Source of the DNA: Fusibacter paucivorans
GTDB lineage: Bacteria > Bacillota > Clostridia > Peptostreptococcales > Acidaminobacteraceae
DNA length: 57,223 nt
Assembly (NCBI RefSeq): GCF_018390735.1
Contig: NZ_JAHBCL010000030.1
Span: forward strand, 1 to 57,223
Reading direction: 5' to 3'
The first letter of the stretch is position 1. Each line of letters begins with the position of its first letter. The notes beneath the pieces are model-generated. The model did not search any database. It was given only the letters and a program-made list of their open reading frames with translations, and had not been told where the DNA came from. This document shows positions 44,049-52,645 of this stretch, piece after piece. Made by a program: the position numbers and the translations under genes.

Positions 44049-44576
44049 TCATTTGAAAATGCTTTTTTGGTTGATATCTAAATCCGTGTTGATAAGGTGC
44101 ATCAGCAGTTCTTCCAAAGCGGATATGGTTCCCATTGTACAGAGGAGTACCGTGGTTAACGGCAGCCCAATGGCGGCGAGCAGCAACGGGAAGAGAAAGA
44201 GCGCGAAGCCGGTAGCCTTATTGGCGTAGGTATGGACAATGCCGAATTTTCGAAATTTTATCGCGACGGTGATTAATGAAATTAATCGAATGAGCGCAAT
44301 ACACACGATCCAAATAATATCGCGCAATGGGATTGTCAAGACGGGTATCAAAATGATAAGGACTGCAAAAACCATGACGAGATCTGCCAGAGAATCCAAT
44401 TTAGCGCCGAATTCACTGGTCGTTCCGGTTTTTCGGGCAAGATAACCGTCGGCCATATCACTGAGACCGCAGAGCATGTAAAGGATAAAAAATGAGGTGC
44501 TCAGCGGTTCAAATCGAAAAAGCAGCAATGTAAGTATGATTCTGGAAAATGTAATGCCATTGACAACAAATTTCAT
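44049..44576 (-). CDS. CDP-alcohol phosphatidyltransferase family protein
   Basis: A 175-residue membrane enzyme that transfers a phosphatidyl group from CDP-diacylglycerol to an alcohol. The catalytic motif DGX2ARX8GX3DX3D is intact in DMADGYLARKTG...GAKLDSLAD (split here). About five hydrophobic helices. The ATG at 44576 follows GAAAGGATTG; the open frame goes on to 44636 as a hydrophobic run that is probably not translated. Which head group (glycerol phosphate, serine, inositol) is unknown; together with the nearby lipid-phosphatase-like gene it could modify lipids. Confidence 0.85.
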   Translation of the reverse strand: MKFVVNGITFSRIILTLLLFRFEPLSTSFFILYMLCGLSDMADGYLARKTGTTSEFGAKLDSLADLVMVFAVLIILIPVLTIPLRDIIWIVCIALIRLISLITVAIKFRKFGIVHTYANKATGFALFLFPLLLAAIGLPLTTVLLCTMGTISALEELLMHLINTDLDINQKSIFK

Positions 44577-44686
44577 GATCAATCCTTTCAAAGCATCTAG
44601 GGAATTTAAGATTAAAAGAAGTGTTAAAAGAAGCATTAAAAGAGAATGATGCCATTTCCCTAATTAAAAAAGTGTGTACGAACAGA

Positions 44687-45031
44687 CTATTTCATCGCAT
44701 TGCCGCAAGTGTTTACAACACATTTTAATCCTTCAATAGGCAGCGGCTGATCGTCAAAAATCTGAAGCATGCCCTTTGGTGTGATTTGATAGCCATCAAA
44801 GTGTGATGCATTGGCAATGATACTGTCGGCTGCGATGTTTATATGGTCTTTAAAGACTCTGATAACAATTTTTTTTTCATTGTTAAAAAAGCAGGGGACA
44901 CTTGTCCATAGCTTTTCCGAAAGGGTCTCGTCAAACGTGTGAAAATAAGTGCGCAGCGTTTCTAAACGTTCATTTTTTATTGAATCAAATTGCTGAAAGT
45001 ATGCGGTAACGGCTTCTGAATAATCGGACAT
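44687..45031 (-). CDS. DUF1801/YdhG-like protein
   Basis: A 114-residue protein of the DUF1801 (YdhG/iron chaperone-like) fold: VTAYFQQFDSIKNERLETLR, LWTSVPCFFNNEKKIVIRVFKDHINIAA, and a C-terminal EGLKCVVNTCGNAMK. Members bind metals or small molecules through unclear mechanisms. Start at 45031 with AAAGGCG upstream. Monocistronic in the minus-strand block. Confidence 0.65.
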   Translation of the reverse strand: MSDYSEAVTAYFQQFDSIKNERLETLRTYFHTFDETLSEKLWTSVPCFFNNEKKIVIRVFKDHINIAADSIIANASHFDGYQITPKGMLQIFDDQPLPIEGLKCVVNTCGNAMK

Positions 45032-45745
45032 TTTATACGCCTTTCTCTCTTTGATGAGATTTATCAATTTCTAATTTTAATTTTGTGCTTCCTACGACCA
45101 TGATTCCTGTTTTCGTGATGGTGATTATGCTTCTTTGCTCATGGGCTTATTTTCTTCCGGTTGAGTAAATTAGCATCATTCAATTTTTGATGCTCTTATG
45201 ACTATAGGTATCCTTTTCAGCATCATAAATTTCAATTGATTGTCTTGAAGGTTCAACGAAAGGTATTGATGTGATTTTCTTATGATCTAAACAGAATCTT
45301 TTATCAAAAGCAAAGACGCGAATTTTTACCACGTTACTATTTTATCAAGATTTACGGCTATTCATCAAGGTTATTACGCGTTGGCTTCAAAGATCTTTTT
45401 AATTTACAGTACTTTTTAAAGCAAACGCATTTGACGGATACATTTTTTAACAGCATGCTCTTTGTCAAAAAGGGAAACAGCGCCAAAACGACTAGGTCTT
45501 GGCGCTGCTCTGTGGTGGGTGTTTTAAATATTAGTTTAGGGTTTTCGATGAGGTGAAAATAAGCATATTGCTATCGTGTTTAAGCGCAATAGGATACAAA
45601 GCGATTGCAACGCTTATTTGCTGCTGTTATTTTATCATCATAGTGCCTCAAAGTGTGTGCACATTGTTTATATCACTTGATAATGCTTGATGCCTCCGTG
45701 AACGGCGCGGCCATTTTGGGATGCAAGGTTCATTGGCGCAAGGGA
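45032..45745. other. Gene-poor spacer of 714 bases
   Basis: AT-rich stretch with stop codons in all frames. Its only clear structure is the hairpin at 45478-45507. A 22-codon hydrophobic frame at 45100 lacks a ribosome site. It may contain the promoter of the DUF1801 gene and the terminator of the 45746 gene. Confidence 0.6.
45478..45507 (-). terminator. Strong hairpin, probable minus-strand terminator
   Basis: CAGCGCCAA is perfectly complementary to TTGGCGCTG nine bases either side of a 12-base loop. Read on the minus strand it is followed by TTTCCCTTTTT, so it can end the transcript of the 45746-47381 group, 240 bases beyond its last stop. On the plus strand no T-run follows. Confidence 0.6.
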
Positions 45746-46222
45746 TCAAAACCCCGCAGAACGATAGTCTAAAACATAGCCGTCTGCTGTAATATCAATA
45801 TGACATCGGTTGCTCTCCGGAAATGAAGCTCTGTATGTTATGGTATAGACGCGATTCCAATAGCGATGCGTGACGGTAACAGCCTCTTTAACGTTTTCCC
45901 AGTCGACATTACCGTCTTGGTCTTTATAACTGCCCAAATCATATAAGCGTTTATTAAAATGACGCCCATCTGTATCTTCATAGGCCCTTAAATAGACGAT
46001 AATATCATCGATGCTGTGAAACTTCTGATCGACACGGTAGCTATAAATACTCGTATTAGGCATGTTTTCTGAAACGATGTATACTTCTAAATCAAATACA
46101 TCATTGCCAACCGCTGGTGCGGCATAGCCCAATTGATGTGTTTCAATATGCCTGTAAAGCGGTACGGCAACGGCAAGGATAATGACGAGGATCAAAGTAA
46201 TATTAATCGGTTTAAGACGCAT
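45746..46222 (-). CDS. Hypothetical protein with N-terminal membrane anchor
   Basis: A 158-residue protein. Residues 6-24 (NITLILVIILAVAVPLY) form one transmembrane helix or uncleaved signal; the rest is polar with a YIVSENMPNTSIYSYRVDQKFHS region and GRHFNKRLYDLGSYKDQDG. No domain recognised. The ATG at 46222 follows GGGAG and overlaps the VOC stop by 11 bases, so the two are translated together. Likely an extracytoplasmic small protein of unknown function. Confidence 0.65.
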   Translation of the reverse strand: MRLKPINITLILVIILAVAVPLYRHIETHQLGYAAPAVGNDVFDLEVYIVSENMPNTSIYSYRVDQKFHSIDDIIVYLRAYEDTDGRHFNKRLYDLGSYKDQDGNVDWENVKEAVTVTHRYWNRVYTITYRASFPESNRCHIDITADGYVLDYRSAGF

Positions 46223-46556
46223 CTGTAGGCTCCCATAGTTCAATTTTATTGCCCTCTAGGTCGAGGATGTGTACAAATTTTCCAAAATCGTAGGTTTCGA
46301 TTTGATCCAGTATTTCGACGCGGTGGTTAATCATAAAATCTTTTGAAGAAGGTTGGAAATAGTCTGTTGTTTCTGAGAATGTGCTCCATTGCGTCGTTCC
46401 CGTCTTGCTCGGATCAGATTTTTCAAGCCATTCAAAACGCACGCCGTATTCAGATGTATCAAGGCCCAAATGCGCTTTATACCAATCATTCATTTTGTCG
46501 GGATCTTGCGCCTTAAAGAAAATGCCGCCAATGCCGGTTACGCTTTTCATGTTCAT
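46212..46556 (-). CDS. VOC-family (glyoxalase/bleomycin resistance-like) protein
   Basis: A 114-residue vicinal-oxygen-chelate protein: GIGGIFFKAQDPDKMNDWYKAHLGLDTSEYG at the N-terminus and VHILDLEGNKIELWEP at the C-terminus (metal-binding Glu). It is a single-domain member of the type annotated as glyoxalase/dioxygenase superfamily; substrate unknown. Of three ATG codons close together (46562, 46556, 46550) the middle is best spaced from AGGAG. Confidence 0.85.
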   Translation of the reverse strand: MNMKSVTGIGGIFFKAQDPDKMNDWYKAHLGLDTSEYGVRFEWLEKSDPSKTGTTQWSTFSETTDYFQPSSKDFMINHRVEILDQIETYDFGKFVHILDLEGNKIELWEPTDAS

Positions 46557-46676
46557 ACGCATACTCCTTTACATATTCATTTTCTCAAATTTTGTAAGAT
46601 TCAATTTCCTCATTTGTATAGCAGCCGGAGCGCTTACGCATTTATGTGATAGGCTGTGGCGCTGTACACGAGCAGG

Positions 46677-47381
46677 CTATTCCTGAATGGTCATCATGGT
46701 TACCGTCTTTTGTGACAGATCCGTTTCATTGACAATTGCGTAAACTTCATCCATGTCCAAATGCTTACCGATCAGCTCGAGGGGGAGCCTGATCGAATCG
46801 TCCTCAAAAAGAACTTTTTTAAAGTCAATGGCAAAGCCCTCTTGAGCGAAACTGACGAGATCGTCAATGACATTTTGAGAAAGCGATTTTGAGGTTCTGT
46901 GACAGATTCGTTTGAGTTTTGATCGAATGACAGTTTCAATCACTGCTTTTAAATCAGCCATGTCATTGTAATAGACATGGTTAATCCAGCCGTCGTCGTG
47001 TGCATTGTAGATAAAGCGATTGTTTAAAGGCTCAAAATAGGTGCTGTTCAACGGCTGCCACATTTTTGAGACATAAAATATCTCCGCAACCTCCTGAGCG
47101 GATAGACTTTCAAGACCGTGAACAGTTTCGAAATCTATCCATGAAAAATTGCCATAACTATAAATATCTTCTTTTTTTAAGTCTTCAATGTCGTCTTTGC
47201 CGCAGTATTCGCTGAGTGTCGTCATGTTAAAATGCGTGCCGAAACCGCCTTCAAGGATGAGTAAATGCTCAGGTAGTACGGAAAGTGACTCAATGAATTC
47301 ATAAAATTCAATACCGTATGAAATGAGTCTTTTGCTCTTTTTATCGTAGTTAAGGTAAATAATATCTCTTATTTCAGTCAA
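46677..47381 (-). CDS. Hypothetical protein
   Basis: A 234-residue soluble protein without a motif I recognise. It is rich in aromatic and acidic residues (EIFYVSKMWQPLNSTYFEPLNNRFIYNAHDDGWINHVYYND), and has no signal peptide or membrane segment. A single gene of the minus-strand accessory block, starting after a weak AAATGAGG-type site. Its size and composition suit an immunity-like or substrate-binding protein of variable islands, but that is a guess. Confidence 0.6.
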   Translation of the reverse strand: MTEIRDIIYLNYDKKSKRLISYGIEFYEFIESLSVLPEHLLILEGGFGTHFNMTTLSEYCGKDDIEDLKKEDIYSYGNFSWIDFETVHGLESLSAQEVAEIFYVSKMWQPLNSTYFEPLNNRFIYNAHDDGWINHVYYNDMADLKAVIETVIRSKLKRICHRTSKSLSQNVIDDLVSFAQEGFAIDFKKVLFEDDSIRLPLELIGKHLDMDEVYAIVNETDLSQKTVTMMTIQE

Positions 47382-47497
47382 TGATGATGCCTCATTTTTC
47401 TTTAAAATAGTTGGAATTGCCCATTAAGTGATCTCATATTAACGAGTCCGATTAATAGCAAAGAACGCTATTGGATAGCGGCATATAAGCATGCAGA

Positions 47498-47755
47498 TTA
47501 TTGATGGCTGTCAGATGTCCATAGCCAGTTGATGATTAAAATGAGAATGATCAGCAAACCAAAGATCAATAGTGACAAGCCAATTTGATGGTAAACATTT
47601 TCTGTAATTGCCCAGATGGTATCAGCACGTGCGCCGCTGTAAGAATATGAGCGCGGCCATGCGAGATCTCTAGCCGAAAGATTTAAATTGATTCCAATAT
47701 AACTGATGATGATGCCGATAGCCAATACAATCGCCTGTTTGATTTTCTTTGTCAT
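47498..47755 (-). CDS. Hypothetical two-helix membrane protein
   Basis: An 85-residue protein with two transmembrane helices (KQAIVLAIGIIISYIGINL and IGLSLLIFGLLIILILIINWLW) joined by a polar loop with ARDLAWPRSYSYSGARAD. Start at 47755 with GGAGG eleven bases upstream; an open frame to 47929 exists but its added part is not membrane-like and lacks a better site. No family recognised. Confidence 0.55.
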   Translation of the reverse strand: MTKKIKQAIVLAIGIIISYIGINLNLSARDLAWPRSYSYSGARADTIWAITENVYHQIGLSLLIFGLLIILILIINWLWTSDSHQ

Positions 47756-47932
47756 TTTCAAGTTGTCCTCCATTCGCGTCAAGTTGTTGCCGAATATGTC
47801 AATAATCATTTTCGCTTTTGTATCTTTTGGCTTATGTACCGCTTTAAGCCAATGTATGTCCGATGAGTCGGATATGGTGAAAGGGATTGCATGTTTCTTA
47901 AATATAACAAGATCATTTAAAGACGGCAAGTA

Positions 47933-48238
47933 TTAGCGGCTAAGTTTATAAAAAAGATTTTTTAGGCCATCCAAGCAGAGGCCATAAAGGATAAACGTCA
48001 AAAAATGAGCAATATACAAATAGATGGATGTCTCGCCAAGCAAGGTATTGCTTTTAACGGCATAGCCGGTGGCCATCAATGAGCGAAACCATTCAAGTCG
48101 GTATAAATAATTTAAAATGATATTGAACTGTATCAGAACAATATGCTTGGAATCCCTGCCGATTAGTTCGGCGTAAATAAGCAAAATACTAAGCAGCATA
48201 AAGTAGAACGTAAAACACTTTAAACATTTTTTGATCAT
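47933..48238 (-). CDS. Hypothetical three-helix membrane protein
   Basis: A 101-residue protein with about three hydrophobic segments (FTFYFMLLSILLIYA, IVLIQFNIILNYLY, IYLYIAHFLTFILYGLCL). It begins MIKKCLKCF after GAGAGGTG. No known domain. 32 bases after the methyltransferase gene, probably cotranscribed. Confidence 0.5.
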   Translation of the reverse strand: MIKKCLKCFTFYFMLLSILLIYAELIGRDSKHIVLIQFNIILNYLYRLEWFRSLMATGYAVKSNTLLGETSIYLYIAHFLTFILYGLCLDGLKNLFYKLSR

Positions 48239-48269
48239 AAAGCCGGAGCACCTCTCGTTAGTGATACAG

Positions 48270-48878
48270 TCAGTTTTTTCTTGCAATATAGTCGATAAAG
48301 CCTTGACGAATACGCTCGCCTTCAAATATGCGTTCAATGATTCGGCGCTCTTTTAAGACAAAGGTCATATCACCAAGGTATTGATCGGCCTCATCGTATT
48401 CAAAATAAGCGTGAATAACGGGAGCGTCTTCCATTTGTTCGTACTGATGACTGCCCAAATCTGTTCCTTCACCGCATCTAAAATCGTCAGTGGATAAGAA
48501 GTTGACAAATATCAGCCCTCCTGGTTTTAAAACGCGTTTCATTTCTGATAATGACTGTGCGATATCGGTCTTTTTCATATGAAAAATTGAATTATAAGAA
48601 TAAACGAAATCAAAACTGTTGTCGTTAAAACGGAGTTTTCTCATATCGCCTTGCATGATATTTAATGAAAGATCACCTGCAAATGCATTTGCTTTTTCAA
48701 TCTGTTTGAGATTGAATTCAATGCCGTACGTTTGATAACCGTGTGAATGAAACAGTGTTAGCGGCGGTGTTGCACCACCTGCACCACAGTCGAGTATTGT
48801 TGGTGTTTCAACGGTCTTTTCAAGATCACAATAGTATAAAAACTGGTATAGTGGTGCATGCCTAAAAACTTTTTTCAT
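48270..48878 (-). CDS. Class I SAM-dependent methyltransferase
   Basis: A 202-residue methyltransferase: SAM-binding motif I in TILDCGAGGATPPL, motif II acidic residue in YGIEFN, and motif III/IV in SFDFVYSYNSIFHM and VLKPGGLIFVNFLS. Members act on small molecules or quinones; substrate unknown. Start after AGAAGGAGG. Upstream lies the kinase relic. Confidence 0.9.
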   Translation of the reverse strand: MKKVFRHAPLYQFLYYCDLEKTVETPTILDCGAGGATPPLTLFHSHGYQTYGIEFNLKQIEKANAFAGDLSLNIMQGDMRKLRFNDNSFDFVYSYNSIFHMKKTDIAQSLSEMKRVLKPGGLIFVNFLSTDDFRCGEGTDLGSHQYEQMEDAPVIHAYFEYDEADQYLGDMTFVLKERRIIERIFEGERIRQGFIDYIARKN

Positions 48879-48987
48879 TAGATGCGTTCCTCCTTCTAAA
48901 GGGTCCTATCGAGATCTGTTTCATGATTAATGGCAAAAGTAGTGTACGTAATGCCGCGCGTTCAGATTGTTTTACAAGTGCGGTCAT

Positions 48988-49104
48988 CTATACCTCCGTT
49001 TTCCCGTTTGATGGTTTTGTGATGCGCTTGATAGAATGAAGCGTTTTTATCATTTTAATAGATGCTGTTTTCCCACCGCCTGAGACGGCTGAAACGGCAA
49101 TGTT
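48988..49104 (-). pseudogene. Relic of a P-loop kinase/ATPase N-terminus
   Basis: On the minus strand 38 codons read NIAVSAVSGGGKTASIKMIK and continue to a stop (TAG at 48988-48990). AVSAVSGGGKT is the Walker A start of uridine kinase-like P-loop proteins, but no initiation codon precedes it, nothing of the kinase body follows, and the next ATG (48987) opens an unrelated 41-codon frame after GGAGG. It is best explained as a decayed gene fragment. Low certainty about the exact family. Confidence 0.45.
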
Positions 49105-49112
49105 AGTGTGTA

Positions 49113-49562
49113 TTAGAAAATATTGATAAATCCCGGTTTAAATGTTTCTTTATGAAATGCGATATGATGTTTGGCTGAAAAATTTTCAAGTGACCACATA
49201 AGGTCTTTATGGTTATTCAAAAATCGGATCGAAAAGTCAATGTCTTGATCGACACAAGTGATTTTTAACCTTTGTCGGGTGGCAAAGCCGTTATTCTTGG
49301 CATACAGTGTAATCGATTGAATTTGATTGCTGGAAATTGCCTTGCTTTTGTGGAAAAAGCGATGGAGCGTTATTTCATCTTGAAAAATGCCGATCGAATA
49401 TTGCAGGGCATAGACCAGTAAGATAATCGCTGAAGTTATGTATTTAAAAGGCGCTGGAGCATTTGTAAATTGTGTATACATATCAAAGCCCAATGCGAAC
49501 AGCTTTAAGAGCAGGTTGCCGATAAATGTGATTGCAATAATTTTTAGAGGTGCAAACCGCAT
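49113..49562 (-). CDS. Hypothetical two-helix membrane protein with cytoplasmic domain
   Basis: A 149-residue protein: two N-terminal transmembrane helices (about 5-28 and 40-62) and a soluble C-terminal half with strand-like segments (AISSNQIQSITLYAKN, RLKITCVDQDIDFSIRFL) similar to a PH-like/YcxB fold. Function unknown. Start after GGAGAAAAAG. Part of the hypothetical block. Confidence 0.6.
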   Translation of the reverse strand: MRFAPLKIIAITFIGNLLLKLFALGFDMYTQFTNAPAPFKYITSAIILLVYALQYSIGIFQDEITLHRFFHKSKAISSNQIQSITLYAKNNGFATRQRLKITCVDQDIDFSIRFLNNHKDLMWSLENFSAKHHIAFHKETFKPGFINIF

Positions 49563-49622
49563 ACTTTTTCTCCTTAGAAAGCCTTGAAAACGAAGGCCGC
49601 TTTATGGTTGTGACTTACATGA

Positions 49623-49871
49623 TTATTGACGAATGAAATGAACGGCGGCATTATAAGTGTTCTTCTTGACATAAATATAATACATCTTTTGATGATGATT
49701 ACCAAGCAGGGTACCTCTTTTTCGATTTATAGATTGTTGATCCACAATATTGGTTTGATATTTTAGATGGTTAGCCGCCAATTGATCCTTGATTTTATAG
49801 TATACTTGTTCGTTTGTTGTAACCGTGAGCTCTTTCCAGCCATACAATAAGTTAAGTAGTGTGTTCATCAT
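49623..49871 (-). CDS. Small DUF2007-like signal-transducing protein
   Basis: An 82-residue protein with a pattern common in small Firmicutes proteins: LLYGWKELTVTTNEQVYYKIKDQLAANHLKYQT and YYIYVKKNTYNAAVHFI, a ferredoxin-like alpha/beta fold. Function unclear. Two ATG codons follow GGTGG; the first is used. Confidence 0.6.
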   Translation of the reverse strand: MMNTLLNLLYGWKELTVTTNEQVYYKIKDQLAANHLKYQTNIVDQQSINRKRGTLLGNHHQKMYYIYVKKNTYNAAVHFIRQ

Positions 49872-49909
49872 AATGGTGTCCACCAAATCTAGATGGTAAC
49901 GGCTCTAAA

Positions 49910-51217
49910 CTAAAAGGTGTTCAGCGAACTGTCTTGGCCGCGTTTAATGTCCTGTGCCATGACGTTGTCAGGCACCATGATGCCGCCGGTTGCCCATGAG
50001 ACGTGTGTCGCCTGTTCAGCAACTTCCAGCAGTTTATGCGTTTTCAGGTAATTAAATCCATCGGTTTCATAGTAGAGTTTGGCAGGGCCAATGAGACCTG
50101 CGAGTGCTGACGGTTCTAAGTCAATACCTTCAGCTTCATGCATGAGATAGAGCATGCGCAAGAGTTTTTCATCGGAGACTGTGTAAGCGCCGCTCAGAAC
50201 TTGTGAAAGTGTTTTTGATGCGAGCTCAGAGGATCTGCCAACGGCAAGGCCGTCTGCCAAAGTCTGACCGTCGATTCCCAATTCGGAAACTGAGATGTTA
50301 TGCCAGCGTTCAGTACTGAGTCCCAAGAGCATGCACGGCGCATGTGTTGGCTCGGCGGTAAAGAGATGGACATTTTCGCCAAAAATAGCCTTGAGCGCAA
50401 AGGCGATGCCGCTTGGTGCACCACCGACGCCGCAAGGCAAATAGACAAAGAGCGGGTGGTCAGAATCCACAGGACGTTCCAGTGTTTCGAGTTGAGCTTG
50501 AAGCTCGAGACCTGCAATGCTGTAACCTAAAAAGAGGTCGACTGAATCTTCGTCATCGATAAAATAAGTGTTGGGTCTACCGGATGCGCTTGAACGCCCT
50601 AGCTTAACAGATTCAGAGTAATCGCCGGCATGCTGAATGACCTGTGCGCCAAGGGCCTTTAAACGCTCAACTTTCCAGTCTTTGGCATCGACAGACATGT
50701 GGACTTCAACATTAAACCCAATACTTTTGCCAATGAGACCGATGCTGAGGCCGAGGTTGCCAGTGGAGCTGACGACGACGGTATGCTGGCTGTAAATGGT
50801 CGTGAGTTCAGGTGAAGCTGGTCCGGCCGCACTTTCAAAAAAATTTGTCATTTGATGAGATTTCGCCAGTTTTTCAGCATAGCGAAGTAATGTATAGATA
50901 CCGCCGCGAGCTTTAATCGACCCTGAAATTGGGAGAGCGTGATCTCCTTTTAAATACCAGTGTCCCGGAATTCTGCCGCCAATAAAGGTAATCAGTGTGC
51001 GTTGAAAGGAAGAAATAGGCGTTAGTGGTGAGGCAAGCATACCGTCTGCCAGTGAAAAGTGTTCTGAGAGGTAAGGCGCCATTTTATCAATAAATGCTTT
51101 TGCTTCAAAAACATCGGCCATGGTTAGTAACCGACCATCGTGTGAGAGCGAACAGCTTTTTTTTAAGGATGGGTTGATCCAAATGGTTTCGTTCAATGCT
51201 TTTAGTGTATTTTCCAT
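49910..51217 (-). CDS. dsdA: D-serine ammonia-lyase
   Basis: A 435-residue PLP enzyme that deaminates D-serine to pyruvate. The PLP lysine lies in LPISGSIKARGGIY (about residue 115); the phosphate-binding glycine cluster is in VYLPCGVGGAPSGIAF (about 265-280); VVVSSTGNLGLSIGLIGKSIG and GVEVHMSVDAKDWK-like blocks also fit DsdA. Full length. ATG after GGAGGCGC. Together with sdaAA/AB it lets the cell use both serine isomers; D-serine could come from peptidoglycan or the environment. Divergent from a small membrane-protein gene. Confidence 0.94.
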   Translation of the reverse strand: MENTLKALNETIWINPSLKKSCSLSHDGRLLTMADVFEAKAFIDKMAPYLSEHFSLADGMLASPLTPISSFQRTLITFIGGRIPGHWYLKGDHALPISGSIKARGGIYTLLRYAEKLAKSHQMTNFFESAAGPASPELTTIYSQHTVVVSSTGNLGLSIGLIGKSIGFNVEVHMSVDAKDWKVERLKALGAQVIQHAGDYSESVKLGRSSASGRPNTYFIDDEDSVDLFLGYSIAGLELQAQLETLERPVDSDHPLFVYLPCGVGGAPSGIAFALKAIFGENVHLFTAEPTHAPCMLLGLSTERWHNISVSELGIDGQTLADGLAVGRSSELASKTLSQVLSGAYTVSDEKLLRMLYLMHEAEGIDLEPSALAGLIGPAKLYYETDGFNYLKTHKLLEVAEQATHVSWATGGIMVPDNVMAQDIKRGQDSSLNTF

Positions 51218-51333
51218 GGAAGCGCCTCCGGGGGTTCACAAAAAGTTTAAGGTTTCATAGTGGTGCATTCGTGTCAAAACGCAGTGGATAATGATATAAT
51301 AATTTAGATGACCACATATTATAAGGAGTGATT

Positions 51334-51819
51334 ATGAAATCAAAGCAGTTTATCAGAATGATTAGTGCACTGATTGTGTCAATTAGCTTTTTTCTGCCGT
51401 GGATAAAATCGGATCCTAACTTTGATACTTTTGCCGCTTCGAAGACTGGATACTCAGGAATGACGATCTTGAGCGGCGGCATTAATTCAGGTGTTGCGAT
51501 GGTCTCGGCATTTGGCAAAGCATACGGCTTTCCGCTTCCCGCTGAGACGCTCTATATAGGCTACCTACTGCTCTTATTGCCAATACTCGGCATTGCAGGG
51601 ATTGTGCTGACAGGACTGAGAAAACGCGGCGGCATTGCCTGTATTCGCATTCAGTCATTGATGACCTTGATTTTTACATTTATTATATCGTTTGTCATTT
51701 TTATTTTTCCCGATATGAAAATGCTTTTAGGCGACATGTTCAATATTAGTTTCGGCTTAGTGCTAATGAATGTCTTTGCCGTTATTGCACTTATTTTTTC
51801 ATTTGAAACGAAGCATTAA
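51334..51819 (+). CDS. Hypothetical membrane protein, four helices
   Basis: A 161-residue protein with about four hydrophobic segments (ALIVSISFFLPWIKS, YIGYLLLLLPILGIAGIVL, LMTLIFTFIISFVIFIFP, LVLMNVFAVIALIFSF). No family recognised. Start at 51334 after AAGGAG. A -10 TATAAT at 51295-51300 lies upstream. Next gene is 62 bases downstream on the same strand. Confidence 0.65.
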   Translation: MKSKQFIRMISALIVSISFFLPWIKSDPNFDTFAASKTGYSGMTILSGGINSGVAMVSAFGKAYGFPLPAETLYIGYLLLLLPILGIAGIVLTGLRKRGGIACIRIQSLMTLIFTFIISFVIFIFPDMKMLLGDMFNISFGLVLMNVFAVIALIFSFETKH

Positions 51820-51881
51820 AGTGCAGCTTAAAACTCAATCGACATAACAAAGCGAGTACACTGGCTTAAGAGGGTAACTAG

Positions 51882-52400
51882 ATGAAAGTTGTAATGAAAA
51901 GAACCGTTATTTTTATCGCATTTGCCATGACGATGACGTTAATCGTCGACCATCTTCATTATACTATAAAAACTGAGCATTTGTCAGACTATACAACGCG
52001 TCAGCTAGCAGCTCAATTAACGGATGAAACGGAAATTGAACTGTTGGCATCGAATAGCACTGCCTTTATCAACGTGTTGTTTTTCAAGACGAGACTTGGC
52101 AGTGAATCCACACTCTGGGTGATGGCTTATCGCAAAAGTCCCATTAGTCAGGCGTTCCAAATGGTTAAGCAGATCAAACTTTCACCATATGATGGCTCAC
52201 CGTTGGATAAATCATTTCTAGTCAATCAGTTTGGCCATAAGATGCTGGTGCTGTTTGGGATTAATTCGCAATACAATATTCGGGTGATGCGTAATCGCGT
52301 GGCATCAGATTACTATGAAACCAGTGAAATGCCGAACTATCTAGTGATGCTCGAAGATATTGAGCACTTATATTTTTATTATGAAACCAACGCGGAGTAA
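51882..52400 (+). CDS. Hypothetical protein with N-terminal anchor
   Basis: A 172-residue protein; residues 6-25 (VIFIAFAMTMTLIVDHLHY) form a signal anchor, and the rest is a mixed polar domain with no motif recognised. Start after AGAGGGTAAC. The downstream 52401-52550 stretch has a stem CCTAGCC...ACCGC with GCGGT...GGCTGGG. Confidence 0.6.
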   Translation: MKVVMKRTVIFIAFAMTMTLIVDHLHYTIKTEHLSDYTTRQLAAQLTDETEIELLASNSTAFINVLFFKTRLGSESTLWVMAYRKSPISQAFQMVKQIKLSPYDGSPLDKSFLVNQFGHKMLVLFGINSQYNIRVMRNRVASDYYETSEMPNYLVMLEDIEHLYFYYETNAE

Positions 52401-52550
52401 TGATTGTACCAAATAGATAAATGGCACTGAGCCATGATACCTAGCCGTTGAACCGCTAATGTCAAAGCGGTGGCTGGGGACACGAGATGATAAAAGCAAT
52501 GGATCATCCATATAGGAAAATTCATATAGGCATTATTATGAAATGAAAAA

Positions 52551-52593
52551 GGGATGTCTTAACGCGACAGATCAAATCGCGTTGGAACATCCC
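52551..52593. terminator. Bidirectional terminator between convergent genes
   Basis: GGGATGT with ACATCCC and, inside, TAACGCGA with TCGCGTT form a long stem; T-runs follow on the plus strand (TTTATTAA) and on the minus strand (TTTTTCA). Confidence 0.85.
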
Positions 52594-52645
52594 TTTATTA
52601 AATGGGGCAATTACCTCAAGTAGGAAGATGAGAACTTACATTATA

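Noticed and set aside
45100-45168. 22-codon hydrophobic frame (starts MIPVFVMVIM) in the 714-base spacer
   Set aside because: No ribosome binding site or promoter in front and no conserved neighbour; consistent with chance in AT-rich DNA.
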